Source: Marinobacter nanhaiticus D15-8W
GTDB lineage: Bacteria > Pseudomonadota > Gammaproteobacteria > Pseudomonadales > Oleiphilaceae
DNA: 64,000 nt
Assembly: GCF_036511935.1 (NCBI RefSeq)
Contig: NZ_AP028878.1
Coordinates: 4,216,001-4,280,000, forward strand
Direction of reading: 5' to 3'
Shown one piece after another: positions 1 to 8,895 of this stretch; the stretch's first letter is position 1, and every line of letters begins with the position of its first letter. The notes under the pieces were generated by a model. It saw only the letters and a list, made by a program, of their open reading frames with translations, was not told where the DNA came from and did not search any database. The position numbers and the translations under genes were made by a program.

Positions 1-1
1 G

Positions 2-322
2 GAACTGGAAGCACGGGTGAGTGAATACCTGGGATTGGTGATCAAGCTGATCCTGGCGTTCGGGCTGAGTTTCGAATTGCCGGTATTGCTGCTGGTGATG
101 GCCAAGGGCGGTCTCGTAACCGCCGAATCGCTACGCAAGCATCGGCGCCACGCGATTGTCGTGACCTTCCTGGTCGCAGCCCTGATCACGCCACCGGACC
201 TGATATCGCAGATCGCCCTGGGGCTGCCGATCGTGCTGTTGTACGAGCTGTCGATCCTGCTGATTCGCTGGACGCGGTCGGACGAAGAATCGGTGGAGCG
301 GGCGGCGGCCAGTCAGGTTTAG
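2..322 (+). CDS. tatC: TatC, twin-arginine translocase subunit (C-terminal part)
   Basis: Only the last 106 residues are present; the reading frame is open to the first base, so the gene begins before the window. TatC is the multi-spanning inner-membrane receptor of the Tat system, which exports folded proteins carrying twin-arginine signals. The visible part has the typical end of the family: a helix with FGLSFELPVLL, the loop with RKHRRHAIV, then ITPPDLISQ and two closing helices (LPIVLLYELSILLIRW) before a short charged tail. The GTG at position 17 is an internal Val codon, not a start. The next gene on the same strand encodes a protein with a Tat signal, a plausible client. Confidence 0.93.
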   Translation, partial: ELEARVSEYLGLVIKLILAFGLSFELPVLLLVMAKGGLVTAESLRKHRRHAIVVTFLVAALITPPDLISQIALGLPIVLLYELSILLIRWTRSDEESVERAAASQV

Positions 323-489
323 TGTGTTGTCGGGATTATCACGAAATATTCACCCAACCGTAAAAACCCTTACCTCCGAGTGTCACAGGACCCTTGCAAG
401 GTGTTGGGACGGCTCAAAGGACGTACCCGGCGGCAGACCGGGAGATGAGTCTACAACCTCAAAGAACCCCAAAAGCAAGGAGCTTCCTG

Positions 490-1944
490 ATGACTCACCT
501 GTTCAAGCCTGAATTCGAGGGCGATAAGGAAATCCAGCCGGTCTTCAACCGTCGTGACTTCATGAAAGGCAGTTCGGCCGTTGCAGCCAGCACCGCCTTT
601 GCGGCTATGGCAAGCCAGGCCAACGCGGCCAGCCTCCCTTACACCGATAACTATGGCCCGCTGTCACTCAAGGCCGACAAGGCAACCGGCCTGGAACTGC
701 TCGCCCTGCCGGAAGGCTTCGAATATACGACCTACGGCTGGACCGGCATGATCCAGACCGACGGGCTGCCCACCCCGACCGACCACGACGGCATGGCTGT
801 CGTGGCCGCCAAGAACAACATCATCGCCCTGGTGCGCAACCACGAAAACTCCGAAGGCGAAGGTGCCCCGTGCCTGCCGCGTGGCAATCGTGGTGTCTAC
901 AACCCGGCCCAGTACGGCGGCACCACTAACCTGATGTTCGACATTATGGAAGGCAAGTTCCTGTCGTCCTACAACAGCCTGGGCGGCACCATCCGCAACT
1001 GTGCTGGCGGCGCCACGCCGTGGGGCACCTGGCTGTCCTGCGAAGAAACGTTCCATCCGTGGAACAACGGCCACCAGGGCTACAACCATGGCTACGTCTT
1101 CGAAGTGCCGGCCTTCGGTTTCTCAGATGGCGAAGCGATCCGCGAGATGGGCCGTTTCTCCCATGAAGCGGTGGCTGTCGATCCGGCCACCGGCATCGTC
1201 TACGAGACTGAAGATGCGGGCTCTTCCGCCTTCTATAAATTCGTTCCGGAAGGCAAATGGGGTGACCTGAAATCCGGCGGCAAGCTCTACGCCATGGTGC
1301 TGGACAACACTACCCGCCTTGACCTGCGCGGCGGCCTTACTGCCGGCACCACCTGGGACGTCACCTGGCAGGAAATCGGTGATCCGGATGCGATGAGCCA
1401 GTCCTGCTTCGACCAGGCGACCGATGCGGCCATCGTCGAACGCGGCGAGGGCTGCTGGTACGACGACGGCAAGATCTACTTCGTATCCACATCCGGTGGT
1501 GCAGCCAGCCTGGGCCAGATCTTCGTCTACGACCCGCGCAAGGAAACCTGCACCCTGCTGTTCGAATCCACCTCCGACAGCCAAGTCGACGGCCCGGACA
1601 ATATCGCCATCAGTCCCCGTGGCTCCATCCTGATGTGCGAGGACGGGGGCTCCAATCCCAAGCGTCTGGTCGGTCTGACCCAAGCAGGCATCACCTTCCC
1701 CTTCGCGGAAAACCGCATCGCACTGGACCAGGGTGACCTGAGCACCATCGACGCCGCGTTCCCGGGCGCCCGTGAGTTCTTCTGGGACGAAGTGGGGCCA
1801 TCCATGGATGGCTCCTCTCGCAGAAGCTTCACCGGCGTGGAATGGTGCGGCGCCACCTTCTATGGCCGCTGGCTGTTCGTGAACATCCAGTCGCCGGGAG
1901 TCACCTTCGCGATCACCGGACCATGGGAGAAAGGTGCGCTCTAA
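490..1944 (+). CDS. Tat-exported PhoX-like (DUF839) phosphatase family protein
   Basis: This 484-residue protein resembles the DUF839/PhoX family, calcium- and iron-dependent alkaline phosphatases that act in the periplasm. The N-terminus has a twin-arginine signal: NRRDFMKGSS, then an alanine-rich hydrophobic stretch ending near SQANA. The family pattern is visible in RNHENSEG, CAGGATPWGTWLSCEET, GRFSHEAVAVDP, YETED and GPDNIAISPRG. An open frame extends upstream to 394, but AAGGAG lies just before the ATG at 490 and the Tat motif then falls at residues 20-29, so 490 is the chosen start. It follows tatC by about 170 bases. Phosphatase activity is inferred from the family; the natural substrate is unknown. 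Confidence 0.82.
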   Translation: MTHLFKPEFEGDKEIQPVFNRRDFMKGSSAVAASTAFAAMASQANAASLPYTDNYGPLSLKADKATGLELLALPEGFEYTTYGWTGMIQTDGLPTPTDHDGMAVVAAKNNIIALVRNHENSEGEGAPCLPRGNRGVYNPAQYGGTTNLMFDIMEGKFLSSYNSLGGTIRNCAGGATPWGTWLSCEETFHPWNNGHQGYNHGYVFEVPAFGFSDGEAIREMGRFSHEAVAVDPATGIVYETEDAGSSAFYKFVPEGKWGDLKSGGKLYAMVLDNTTRLDLRGGLTAGTTWDVTWQEIGDPDAMSQSCFDQATDAAIVERGEGCWYDDGKIYFVSTSGGAASLGQIFVYDPRKETCTLLFESTSDSQVDGPDNIAISPRGSILMCEDGGSNPKRLVGLTQAGITFPFAENRIALDQGDLSTIDAAFPGAREFFWDEVGPSMDGSSRRSFTGVEWCGATFYGRWLFVNIQSPGVTFAITGPWEKGAL

Positions 1945-2082
1945 GCACACCTACTGTTCACGGCCGCCCACAGGGACGTGGGCACCCCAACTAACAAAAA
2001 CCGACGCCTTAACGATCCTGGATGCGGTCACCTCGGCAGACCGGCATTCGACCTCATAATGACGAAACAAGGAGATATGGAA

Positions 2083-2643
2083 ATGCGTTCACTGATTCAA
2101 TCTGCGGGCCTGGCGCTACTCGTCCTCATGCCTTTCGCTGCCAATGCCGGCATCATGGAACTGCCTGTTGACGGTCAGGTCACCGACACCGTCGACAGCA
2201 GCAATGCGTGGCTGACGGAAGACACCTTCTCAAGCAACAACGTCGACTTCTGGACCTTCGAAGTTAGCGAACCGACAACATTGTCCATCTCCATCGAGTC
2301 GGACATCGCGTTCGGCATCAGCGTCTTCATGGGCCAGGTCGCGGACGAATTTGCCACGATGTTCTTCAGCAACAGCGGCGACTTCACCGACGGCTCCCTG
2401 ACCTATATCGGTGGTACAGAGGCCGTTCCGGGCGGCAACAGCATGCTGTCCAACCTGTTCCTCGGATCTGCCGGATTCTTCACCATCGCTGTCGGCGGTG
2501 CAGAGGGCCTCGACCTGCCGGGTTCGTTCCAGTACACCATGGACGTCGTGACCGCCGCAGCCGTGCCCGAACCCTCCACCCTGGCCCTGATGCTGGCCGG
2601 GGGTCTTGCCCTCGTCGCCCGCCGCGCCAAAAGCAACGCCTGA
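2083..2643 (+). CDS. PEP-CTERM sorting-domain secreted protein
   Basis: This 186-residue protein has an N-terminal signal peptide (hydrophobic ALLVLMPFAANA), a beta-rich middle that looks like a pre-peptidase C-terminal-type domain (VDFWTFEVSEPTTLSISIES), and a C-terminal PEP-CTERM signal. That signal consists of VPEPSTLALM, a hydrophobic helix and RRAKSN. PEP-CTERM proteins are processed by exosortase and are usually tied to exopolysaccharide or biofilm. Two in-frame ATGs occur at 2077 and 2083. The AAGGAG at 2069-2074 sits only 2 bases from the first but 8 from the second, so 2083 is preferred. No exosortase gene is in the window. Confidence 0.85.
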   Translation: MRSLIQSAGLALLVLMPFAANAGIMELPVDGQVTDTVDSSNAWLTEDTFSSNNVDFWTFEVSEPTTLSISIESDIAFGISVFMGQVADEFATMFFSNSGDFTDGSLTYIGGTEAVPGGNSMLSNLFLGSAGFFTIAVGGAEGLDLPGSFQYTMDVVTAAAVPEPSTLALMLAGGLALVARRAKSNA

Positions 2644-2697
2644 CCCGCCACGCGGCAGCCCGGTCCCACCCACATCCGTACCGGGCTGTCCCTCCTT

Positions 2698-2736
2698 GCC
2701 GTCCGCCGGTCCCCCAGCCGGGCGGGCGGCCTTTCT
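2698..2736 (+). terminator. Rho-independent terminator after the PEP-CTERM gene
   Basis: A 10-bp stem (2698-2707 with 2721-2730, one G-U pair) encloses a 13-base loop and is followed by CTTTCT. It lies between the PEP-CTERM gene and the MscS gene. Confidence 0.6.
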
Positions 2737-2811
2737 CCGGCTCAATCTGCCAGCGCCAGGGAATGGAACTTGCTTCGATCCAGGTAACTCCTGACCTTAC
2801 GAGGCATGCCA

Positions 2812-3957
2812 ATGGACGAGACTCCGCTGGCCGATGCAGTGCTGAACCCCTGGTTCACCGTTCTGGGTATCACGTTTGGTGCACTGGTGGTGATGCTGGT
2901 TGCCAAGCGCCTCATCCTGGGGCGCTTGCTTCGATTGACCGACCGGAGTCGTTACCAGTTCGACTCCCTGTTCATTAGCGCCCTGCCCTGGCCCCTCACT
3001 TTCCTGATACTGCTGTTCAGCCTGATCCTGCTCAAGACCCTGAGTGTGCACTACGAATTGGCGCTGCCCTACCTGGCGACCTATTCCGGAATCGCTGAAT
3101 ACATCCTCGTCATCGCTGCCGTGGTGGTTTTCGTCGACCGTCTCTGTGCTGGTGCCATCACCCAGTATTCTGAGCACTCGGAAGCGCTACGCAGCAGCCG
3201 CACGATCCTGAAGGGAGTTTCCAGGGGTATTATCTGGGGCCTCGGTTTGCTGGTACTGCTGGGCACGTTGGGTATTTCCATTACACCGATCATCGCTTCC
3301 CTGGGTATTACGTCCCTCGCGGTCGCACTGGCCTTGCAGCCGACGCTGGAGAACTTCTTTTCGGGCGTCCAGCTGGTGATGGACAAACCCATCCGGGTGG
3401 GCGATTTCATCGAACTGGATTCCGGCGAACAAGGCTTTGTCGAGAAGATCGGCTGGCGCTCTACCTGGATACGCATGCTGCCGAACAACATGGTCATCAT
3501 GCCCAATAGCGCGCTGTCGCAGTCGAAAATCATCAATTACTACTATCCACAGAAGGAGCTCTCGGTGCCGGTCGAGGTGGGTGTTCACTATGACTCGGAC
3601 CTCGACCACGTGGAGCGGGTGGCACTGGAAGTCGCCCGGGAAGTGCTGCGCACTCATGAGTGGGGTGTGCCTGAGTACAACACCTTCGTGCTATTCCACA
3701 CCTTCGACAACTCCAGCATCAACTTTACCGTCATGTTGCGCGCGAAGGAGTACTTCAATCGTTTCTGGGTGAAGTCGGCGTTCATGAAGCTGCTGCACAA
3801 ACGCTTCGCCGAGGAAGGTATCACCATTCCCTACCCCATTCGGGCGATCAACCTGGATCAGGAGCAGGTCCGGGAGGCTTTCGAGAGCCGGAATAGCGAA
3901 GAGAAACGGCAACCGCCCCGCGGTCCCGAAAGTATCAGGACCGACGAGGCCTCTTGA
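2812..3957 (+). CDS. MscS-family mechanosensitive ion channel
   Basis: This 381-residue inner-membrane protein has about four to five transmembrane segments followed by a soluble beta/alpha domain. The pore-helix pattern of MscS is clear in SLGITSLAVALALQPTLE and NFFSGVQLVMDKPIRVGDFI. The beta domain follows (GFVEKIGWRSTWIRML, NNMVIMPNS). Such channels release solutes on hypo-osmotic shock. GAGG at 2801-2804 lies one base from the ATG at 2806 and 7 bases from the ATG at 2812, so the second start is preferred. It sits alone between two terminator-like regions, consistent with a single-gene unit. The longer N-terminus and charged C-terminal tail set it apart from the 286-residue E. coli MscS. 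Confidence 0.9.
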   Translation: MDETPLADAVLNPWFTVLGITFGALVVMLVAKRLILGRLLRLTDRSRYQFDSLFISALPWPLTFLILLFSLILLKTLSVHYELALPYLATYSGIAEYILVIAAVVVFVDRLCAGAITQYSEHSEALRSSRTILKGVSRGIIWGLGLLVLLGTLGISITPIIASLGITSLAVALALQPTLENFFSGVQLVMDKPIRVGDFIELDSGEQGFVEKIGWRSTWIRMLPNNMVIMPNSALSQSKIINYYYPQKELSVPVEVGVHYDSDLDHVERVALEVAREVLRTHEWGVPEYNTFVLFHTFDNSSINFTVMLRAKEYFNRFWVKSAFMKLLHKRFAEEGITIPYPIRAINLDQEQVREAFESRNSEEKRQPPRGPESIRTDEAS

Positions 3958-3962
3958 GGTAG

Positions 3963-4265
3963 TCAGAGAACCTTCTGGAAGCCCTCGAATTGCGGCGGCC
4001 CCAGGTAGATGTCCTTGGCCGGCTTGGCATTGGCGTGAGCCTTACGGAAGGCTTCGGACTTGGTCCAGTTCACGAACGCCTCCTCGGATTCCCAGACACT
4101 GTGGGAAGAGAACAGCGTGTGGTCGTCGTAACTTGGCCCCTGCAGCAGGTTGAAGCTCTTGAAGCCGGGCACCTCATTCAGGTGGGTCTCCCGATTGCGC
4201 CAGATCTCGATAAAGTCTTCTTCCTTGCCCGGCGCGATCCGGAACCGGTTCATGGCGATATACAT
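3963..4265 (-). CDS. Antibiotic-biosynthesis-monooxygenase (ABM) domain protein
   Basis: This 100-residue protein forms a single ferredoxin-like dimeric alpha/beta barrel of the ABM/HmoA type. Recognisable parts are MYIAMNRFRIAPGKEEDF, the central VPGFKSFNLLQG and WESEEAFVNWTKSEAFR. The family includes heme-degrading monooxygenases and quinol monooxygenases. The pattern MNRFRI-PGKE, Phe/Trp-rich with W-x-S-EAF, is closest to HmoA/IsdG-like proteins. Heme binding is an inference. AAAGGAG precedes the ATG at 4265. An upstream in-frame extension to 4331 has no ribosome binding site. It converges with the MscS gene, leaving only 5 bases between the stops. Confidence 0.8.
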   Translation of the reverse strand: MYIAMNRFRIAPGKEEDFIEIWRNRETHLNEVPGFKSFNLLQGPSYDDHTLFSSHSVWESEEAFVNWTKSEAFRKAHANAKPAKDIYLGPPQFEGFQKVL

Positions 4266-4493
4266 GGTCTGACTCCTTTCTGGGAATGTACATGAGCGGT
4301 CACTATAACAGTCTGCTTGCCGGGGCCCCACGCCGAATCCAACCGCACATGACTTAACGCAAACGTCATGGATAGACAGGCCATACTGCTGCTTTTTTGT
4401 TCGAAAAGTTGCGAAGTCATCAAATACGGGTGATTAGCGGCCTGACTCCGTGTATGGTCATGCGTTCATTTTTTTCTGGCTGACGAGTAGTCC

Positions 4494-5402
4494 ATGTCCG
4501 AGCTGATCCTGCACCAGTACGCCATGTCCCCGTTTTCCGAGAAAATCCGCGCCATGCTGGGTTATACAGGCCAGAGCTGGAGAGCGGTCACGGTACGCGA
4601 GATGCCGCCGCGCCCCAACCTGGTACCGCTGGCCGACGGTTATCGCAAGATCCCGGTCGCCCAGATCGGTGCCGACATCTTCTGCGATACCCGCACCATC
4701 AGCCGGGAAATCGCCCGCATGACCGGCAAGCCCGAGCTGGCACTGGAGAATAATTCGCAGGAGGTGCAGGACTTTGTCCGGCAGGTCGACCTCGAAATTT
4801 TCCTGGCCTGCATCGTAGCTTCCGGCGGAGGCGGCCTGCTAATCAAGCTGATCCGCAATACCTCGCTTATCGATGCCTATAAGTTCCTGAAAGACCGGAT
4901 CGAGATGGCCAAAAAATCCCGGGTCAAATCCATGAGCCCGAAGCAGGCCAAAGCTCGTGTCGCCGAGCACGTATCAGATCTGGAAAGACGACTTGACCAA
5001 GACTTCCTGTTTGGCGACCGCCCCTGCATCGCCGACTTCTCCACATATCACGGGCTCTGGTTCGTCTGCGATGTCGCGGAAAAGGATGTGCTTGGCAATG
5101 CGCCGAGAGTACGCGCATGGATGGACCGTATCAGGCGTTTTGGTCACGGCACTGTCGAGCAGATCAGCGCGGAAGAGGCCCTGGAAATCGCCCATGCCCG
5201 CTTACCCCGACCATTACCCTCGTCCAGGGCCAACGACGCCATCGGTCAGACGGTTCGGATTGCGCCTGACGATTATGGCCGCATCCCGGTGAAAGGAACG
5301 TTGGTCGCCGACGACGGCGAGAGCTGGGTCGTCGCGCACGAACACCCCCGCGTTGGCACGGTCAACATTCACGTGCCGCAGCAGGGGTTCAGTCTCAAGT
5401 AA
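4494..5402 (+). CDS. Glutathione S-transferase-like protein with C-terminal extension
   Basis: This 302-residue protein has an N-terminal thioredoxin-fold GST domain (LILHQYAMSPFSEKIRAML at residues 4-22, RKIPVAQIG and FCDTRTISREI), then a helical GST C-terminal domain (FLFGDRPCIADFSTYHGLWF). After about residue 240 an extra beta-rich segment of roughly 60 residues follows that typical GSTs lack. The active site has Ser rather than Cys in the SPFSEKI position, as in many bacterial GSTs. Substrates cannot be told from sequence. The gene stands alone and converges with lpoB. Confidence 0.8.
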   Translation: MSELILHQYAMSPFSEKIRAMLGYTGQSWRAVTVREMPPRPNLVPLADGYRKIPVAQIGADIFCDTRTISREIARMTGKPELALENNSQEVQDFVRQVDLEIFLACIVASGGGGLLIKLIRNTSLIDAYKFLKDRIEMAKKSRVKSMSPKQAKARVAEHVSDLERRLDQDFLFGDRPCIADFSTYHGLWFVCDVAEKDVLGNAPRVRAWMDRIRRFGHGTVEQISAEEALEIAHARLPRPLPSSRANDAIGQTVRIAPDDYGRIPVKGTLVADDGESWVVAHEHPRVGTVNIHVPQQGFSLK

Positions 5403-5414
5403 CAGGCGGCCCGA

Positions 5415-6014
5415 TTACCAAGCAACGGCGTCGTTCGAACCGCGCTTGATAATCGGGGTCTCGTTCTCCCAGACCGCCAACCCACTCTGCAGGTCCGTCA
5501 GCGTAAGCTGGAAGTAATACTCCACCTGCTGCTCGTCCTCGACCTTGTGATTGCGCTGGATGATCTTGCCTGAAAGGCTCAGGTCCGGCGCCTGCAGGGT
5601 GCCTTTCTGCTGCACGCCGGACTGGTCGAATTCCTCGTTGTTACGCAGCTCGCGGATCTGTTCGTTCATCTGGTCTTCGGCGCCATCGACGCCGACGGCA
5701 GTGGTCGTGACCACCTTGCCGGAGCGCAGCAGGGACACGCGGATTTTCTTGGTGAGTTGGTCGGTGTCGATGCGCTGCATGGTGTCGTTGACCACGCGGC
5801 TGACCACCATGACGTAGCGATCGCCCGACGGGTTGGCTACGGCGCCGCTGGAAAGGAGGTCCTGGACGGCGACATCAGCGGCACGCTCGAAATCCCGGTA
5901 GTCCAGCGTCATGGTGACAGGGCCCGTATCCGCGGCGGGATCGACGTAGCGAGTCGGTGTGGCGCAGGCCGTCAACAGCAACGATACGGCGGTTATGACG
6001 ATCAGCTTCTTCAT
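5415..6014 (-). CDS. lpoB: LpoB-like penicillin-binding-protein activator lipoprotein
   Basis: This 199-residue outer-membrane lipoprotein has a lipobox LLLTACA with Cys at residue 17. The body matches LpoB, which crosses the periplasm and stimulates PBP1b. Visible family features include VMVVSRVVNDTMQRIDTDQL, a conserved QIRELRNNEEF and LSLSGKIIQRN. It is the last gene of a three-lipoprotein operon. Its ATG overlaps the stop of the ycfL-like gene in an ATGA junction, so translation is probably coupled. The order COG3014-ycfL-lpoB is common in marine gammaproteobacteria. Confidence 0.88.
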   Translation of the reverse strand: MKKLIVITAVSLLLTACATPTRYVDPAADTGPVTMTLDYRDFERAADVAVQDLLSSGAVANPSGDRYVMVVSRVVNDTMQRIDTDQLTKKIRVSLLRSGKVVTTTAVGVDGAEDQMNEQIRELRNNEEFDQSGVQQKGTLQAPDLSLSGKIIQRNHKVEDEQQVEYYFQLTLTDLQSGLAVWENETPIIKRGSNDAVAW

Positions 6015-6415
6015 GGTTCACGATCCTCACGCAAATGCAGCTGGTAACTTACGGCACGTTCGTGGGGTGCCGTTGCGGTAAAGAAACGGGTCTGGTTCTG
6101 CAACACACGCGCTGTCCGGTAACCCTCGCCGACACCGGGCACGACCATGCCGTCGTCGTCGAACCAGGTCACCGCCCATTCCATCTCGGTATCCTGGTAG
6201 GCCTGGACCGAGAACTGGATACGCAGCAGTGTACTGTCGTCAGCGAGCTTGATTCGCTGGGAAAGCAGATCTTCCACCACCAGGAACTGGCGGATCTCGG
6301 GGTCGACCTTGAGGTCGTCCCGGGGCACGTAGTCCCGCTTGGGCTGGACCGGGGCGCAGGCGGCAATCAGCGTGCTCGCCAGCGCCAGTGTCAGCATGAA
6401 AATCCTCTTACGCAT
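6011..6415 (-). CDS. ycfL: YcfL-like lipoprotein (DUF1425)
   Basis: This 134-residue lipoprotein begins MRKRIFMLTLALASTLIAACA, with the lipobox IAAC. The mature part contains the DUF1425 pattern: an N-terminal region with VVEDLLSQRIKL, then VQAYQDTEMEWAVTWFDDDG and QTRFFTATAPHERAVSYQLHLR. The function of YcfL is unknown, but it is almost always next to lpoB, as here. An open frame runs upstream to 6451, but the signal peptide fixes the start at 6415. It overlaps lpoB by 4 bases and lies 11 bases after the end of the COG3014 gene. Confidence 0.83.
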   Translation of the reverse strand: MRKRIFMLTLALASTLIAACAPVQPKRDYVPRDDLKVDPEIRQFLVVEDLLSQRIKLADDSTLLRIQFSVQAYQDTEMEWAVTWFDDDGMVVPGVGEGYRTARVLQNQTRFFTATAPHERAVSYQLHLREDREP

Positions 6416-6426
6416 AATAAGCTCTC

Positions 6427-7977
6427 CTATAGCGCATCCTGTACCGTACACGGCCGGCGCTCATCCTCACCTGAGGCGAGGGTATAGCATTGGCCGGACC
6501 GCCGTCCCTCCAGGTCCAGCAACATTACCGTAGCCGGTGCCTGGGCGGTAGGCCGTTTCACATAGATCAGGGTAAAAGGTTGATCCGGAACATCCACCGT
6601 TCCCAGCGTTCCGCGTGCCGTGTCGCCCAGGATCACCTCCCCGTCCGCTGGGCGCCCCAGCCGGGCTATTTCCCAATGATCGGGTAAGGCCTGCCAGCCC
6701 CGCAGGTCGGCTTGGGTGGTCGCCAGGGTGTAGATAATCGAGCCAAGCTGGCCCGCCACGCCCAGGGATTCAGTCGCCTGGTGCTGGATCATACCCTTCA
6801 CCACTGCACCGGAGATCGCCCGGGTCAGCACACTGGGAAAGCGTGCCTGCATTTCCGTGCTGATGACCTTGCCCATCTGGGCCAGGTTTTGCGTTCTTGC
6901 TGTCTCAGTCGAACCGGATTGCGCCGTTAGACTCCCGGCGACAGCCGATCGTTCCCGATAGCGCGGCAGGGCAATACTGGTGAAGATAACCGACGCTCGA
7001 TCGCCATGGGAAATGAACAGTGGGACGTCGAAGCGGATCTCTTCCAGCACCGGTCCGAGGCCGTTCTCGTACAGCACCCAGACCATGGGCGGAAGATCAG
7101 AGCGGGATTGTCGACCGGAAGCCAGGTCGGCGGCCAATTGCGCATCGGCTTTCGCCACGGTATTGCCGGGTACCATATCCGCCACCCGGCTGAGGGACGT
7201 GGAGGCCCGTTCGATATCGGAACCGCCCTCGCCGCTGGCCAGGAAGTAGAGACCGTGCAGATAGGTGCTCGCCGGCACGATGTAGTTGGGGTAGACGCTC
7301 CAGCCGGACGGATCGCCGTAATGCGCTTCCAGCACCGAGCGCATACCTTCGCTCTGGACACTACGCTGCACCATTCGGGCATTCTGAGGATCGTTCTGCA
7401 AGGCCCGCCGCTGCTCGGCAATCTCTTCCGAGAAGAAGTCCACAGCCCGGCGCGTGCGGTCGTCGGCGCGATTGAACTCCACACGAGCATATTCGCTGTT
7501 GCCCTCCGCCAGGAACGAGAGGCCTTTGTAGGTGTTGACCATGATCGCCTCGGACATCAGCGCCCGGTAGTCGCGGGTGGACTCGTTCACCAGCACTGAC
7601 ATCACGTTTTCGGTTGCAGACGAGGCAAAGCCTTCTGTATCCAGATACTTCATACCGGCTTCGGCCTTGTCGAAAGCCGCAATCGAATCATGGAATTCCC
7701 CTTCGAGCCGATAGGCCTCGCCCTGATGCAGCAGCTCGAGCACGTGGTTGCCGCCCTTGTCATCGCCCTTCTGGTCGAACTGCATGGCGCTGGCCGCAAT
7801 GGCATAGTTGCCCTGTGTATAGGCGGTATTGAACTGGGCCATCTGGTCCCGTTGCTGGAAAACGGAACAACCGGCGAGAGCCATCGCTGCCATGAGCGCA
7901 ACGCCGTACCGGCTTGATCGACGCACTGCATCCAAACTCAAGTCTCGATCCATGATTCGGGAATGGGACATCATCAT
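6427..7977 (-). CDS. COG3014-type conserved lipoprotein, first gene of the lpoB operon
   Basis: This 516-residue predicted lipoprotein carries the lipobox LAGC around residue 37, after a basic N-terminus. The body starts with helical tetratricopeptide-like repeats (QFNTAYTQGNYAIAASAM, HQGEAYRLEGEFHDSIAAFDKAE, YKGLSFLAEGNSEYARVEFNRA), followed by an uncharacterised C-terminal region. Co-transcription with ycfL and lpoB suggests a role in envelope or peptidoglycan synthesis; that is inference from context. Three ATGs are stacked at the start and none has a strong ribosome binding site. The ATG at 7953 is an alternative. Confidence 0.78.
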   Translation of the reverse strand: MMMSHSRIMDRDLSLDAVRRSSRYGVALMAAMALAGCSVFQQRDQMAQFNTAYTQGNYAIAASAMQFDQKGDDKGGNHVLELLHQGEAYRLEGEFHDSIAAFDKAEAGMKYLDTEGFASSATENVMSVLVNESTRDYRALMSEAIMVNTYKGLSFLAEGNSEYARVEFNRADDRTRRAVDFFSEEIAEQRRALQNDPQNARMVQRSVQSEGMRSVLEAHYGDPSGWSVYPNYIVPASTYLHGLYFLASGEGGSDIERASTSLSRVADMVPGNTVAKADAQLAADLASGRQSRSDLPPMVWVLYENGLGPVLEEIRFDVPLFISHGDRASVIFTSIALPRYRERSAVAGSLTAQSGSTETARTQNLAQMGKVISTEMQARFPSVLTRAISGAVVKGMIQHQATESLGVAGQLGSIIYTLATTQADLRGWQALPDHWEIARLGRPADGEVILGDTARGTLGTVDVPDQPFTLIYVKRPTAQAPATVMLLDLEGRRSGQCYTLASGEDERRPCTVQDAL

Positions 7978-8117
7978 GTCAGCACAATGTGTTATGCACC
8001 AAGACCTTCAGTGTTAGGGTGAGTTCACTGGAAAGTAAAAACGCTTGCCATGTTACCGCCACGCGGGCAGCATTTCCCGCTCAACCAACGACGATGATCA
8101 AGAATGAGGACATGACA

Positions 8118-8396
8118 ATGGCACAAGCAACCGCACGCCACATCCTGGTAGATAGCGAAGCGAAGTGTGAAGAGCTCAAGCAGCAAATTGCCGATGGCAA
8201 GGACTTCGGCGAGGTGGCCCGCGAGCACTCCACCTGCCCGTCCGGCCGCAACGGCGGCGACCTGGGTTCGTTTGGCCCTGGCCAGATGGTACCGGAGTTC
8301 GACAAAGCCGTGTTCAACGGTGATGTGAACGTGGTGCAGGGTCCGATCAAGACCCAGTTTGGGTATCACCTGCTGGAAGTGACTAGCCGCACCTGA
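8118..8396 (+). CDS. ppiC: Parvulin-type peptidyl-prolyl isomerase PpiC
   Basis: This 92-residue single-domain parvulin matches the length of E. coli PpiC. It has no signal peptide and is therefore cytoplasmic. Features are ARHILV at the start, the CPSGRNGGDLGSFGPGQMV core and the closing VQGPIKTQFGYHLLEV. It catalyses cis-trans isomerisation of Xaa-Pro bonds. GAGGA at 8106-8110 is one base from an ATG at 8112 but 7 bases from the ATG at 8118, so the latter is chosen. A longer frame back to 7989 is not supported. Confidence 0.93.
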   Translation: MAQATARHILVDSEAKCEELKQQIADGKDFGEVAREHSTCPSGRNGGDLGSFGPGQMVPEFDKAVFNGDVNVVQGPIKTQFGYHLLEVTSRT

Positions 8397-8415
8397 TTTG
8401 ACCGGTTTTCAGGAA

Positions 8416-8442
8416 GCCCCGGGGATTCCCGATCGCCGGGGC
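8416..8442 (+). terminator. Hairpin after ppiC
   Basis: A 7-bp G/C stem (8416-8422 with 8436-8442) lies 20 bases past the ppiC stop. The T-run after it is poor (GCGCCTTTGG), so it is a weak terminator candidate. Confidence 0.4.
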
Positions 8443-8895
8443 GCCTTTGGCGCCCTCAGAAGCTAAAGCATCTGCTACACGCTCGGGTTGACTGGAGAAT
8501 GTAGCCGACGCCTCAGCTTCGGAGCAGCCCGCAGGGTAACCAATCAGAACGACGATTACCTAGACCGCCTCTCACTATTCATCCCCCATACTCGTCAGCG
8601 GATACGTTGGGGCGCCTTTGGCACCCTCAGAAGCTAAAGCATCTGCTACACGCTCGAGTTGACTGGAAAATGTAGCCGACGCTTCAGCTTCGGAGTAGCC
8701 CGCAGGGCTGCCTATCAGAACGACGTTTACCTAAACGGCCTCTCGCAGTTCATCCCCCATACTTGCCAGCGGGTACGTTGGGCGCGCCTTTGGCGCACTC
8801 AGAAGCTAAAGCATCTGCTACACGCTCGAGTTGACTGGAGAATGTAGCCGACGCTTCAGCTTCGGAGCAGCCCGCAGGGCTGCCGGTCAGAACGC
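8438..8895. repeat. About 171-bp tandem repeat, two full units plus a third merging into the chemoreceptor 3' end
   Basis: The block starting GCGCCTTTGGC and running through CTCAGAAGCTAAAGCATCTG recurs at about 8441, 8612 and 8784, a period of 171-172 bases. The units differ at scattered positions. Each contains GTAGCCGACG, CAGCTTCGGAG and CCCGCAGGG. The first two units end with a degenerate copy of the 3' end of the adjacent chemoreceptor gene. On the minus strand the reading SMGDE is still visible and is followed by stops. The third unit runs into the intact gene end. This explains the roughly 500-base space between ppiC and the chemoreceptor gene. Confidence 0.85.

Noticed and set aside
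394..489. Longer N-terminus for the PhoX-like protein
   Set aside because: It would place the Tat motif more than 50 residues in and skip the good ribosome binding site in front of 490.
8438..8895. Regular repeats that could be a CRISPR array
   Set aside because: The period is 171 bases with whole units alike; there are no unique spacers and no cas genes.
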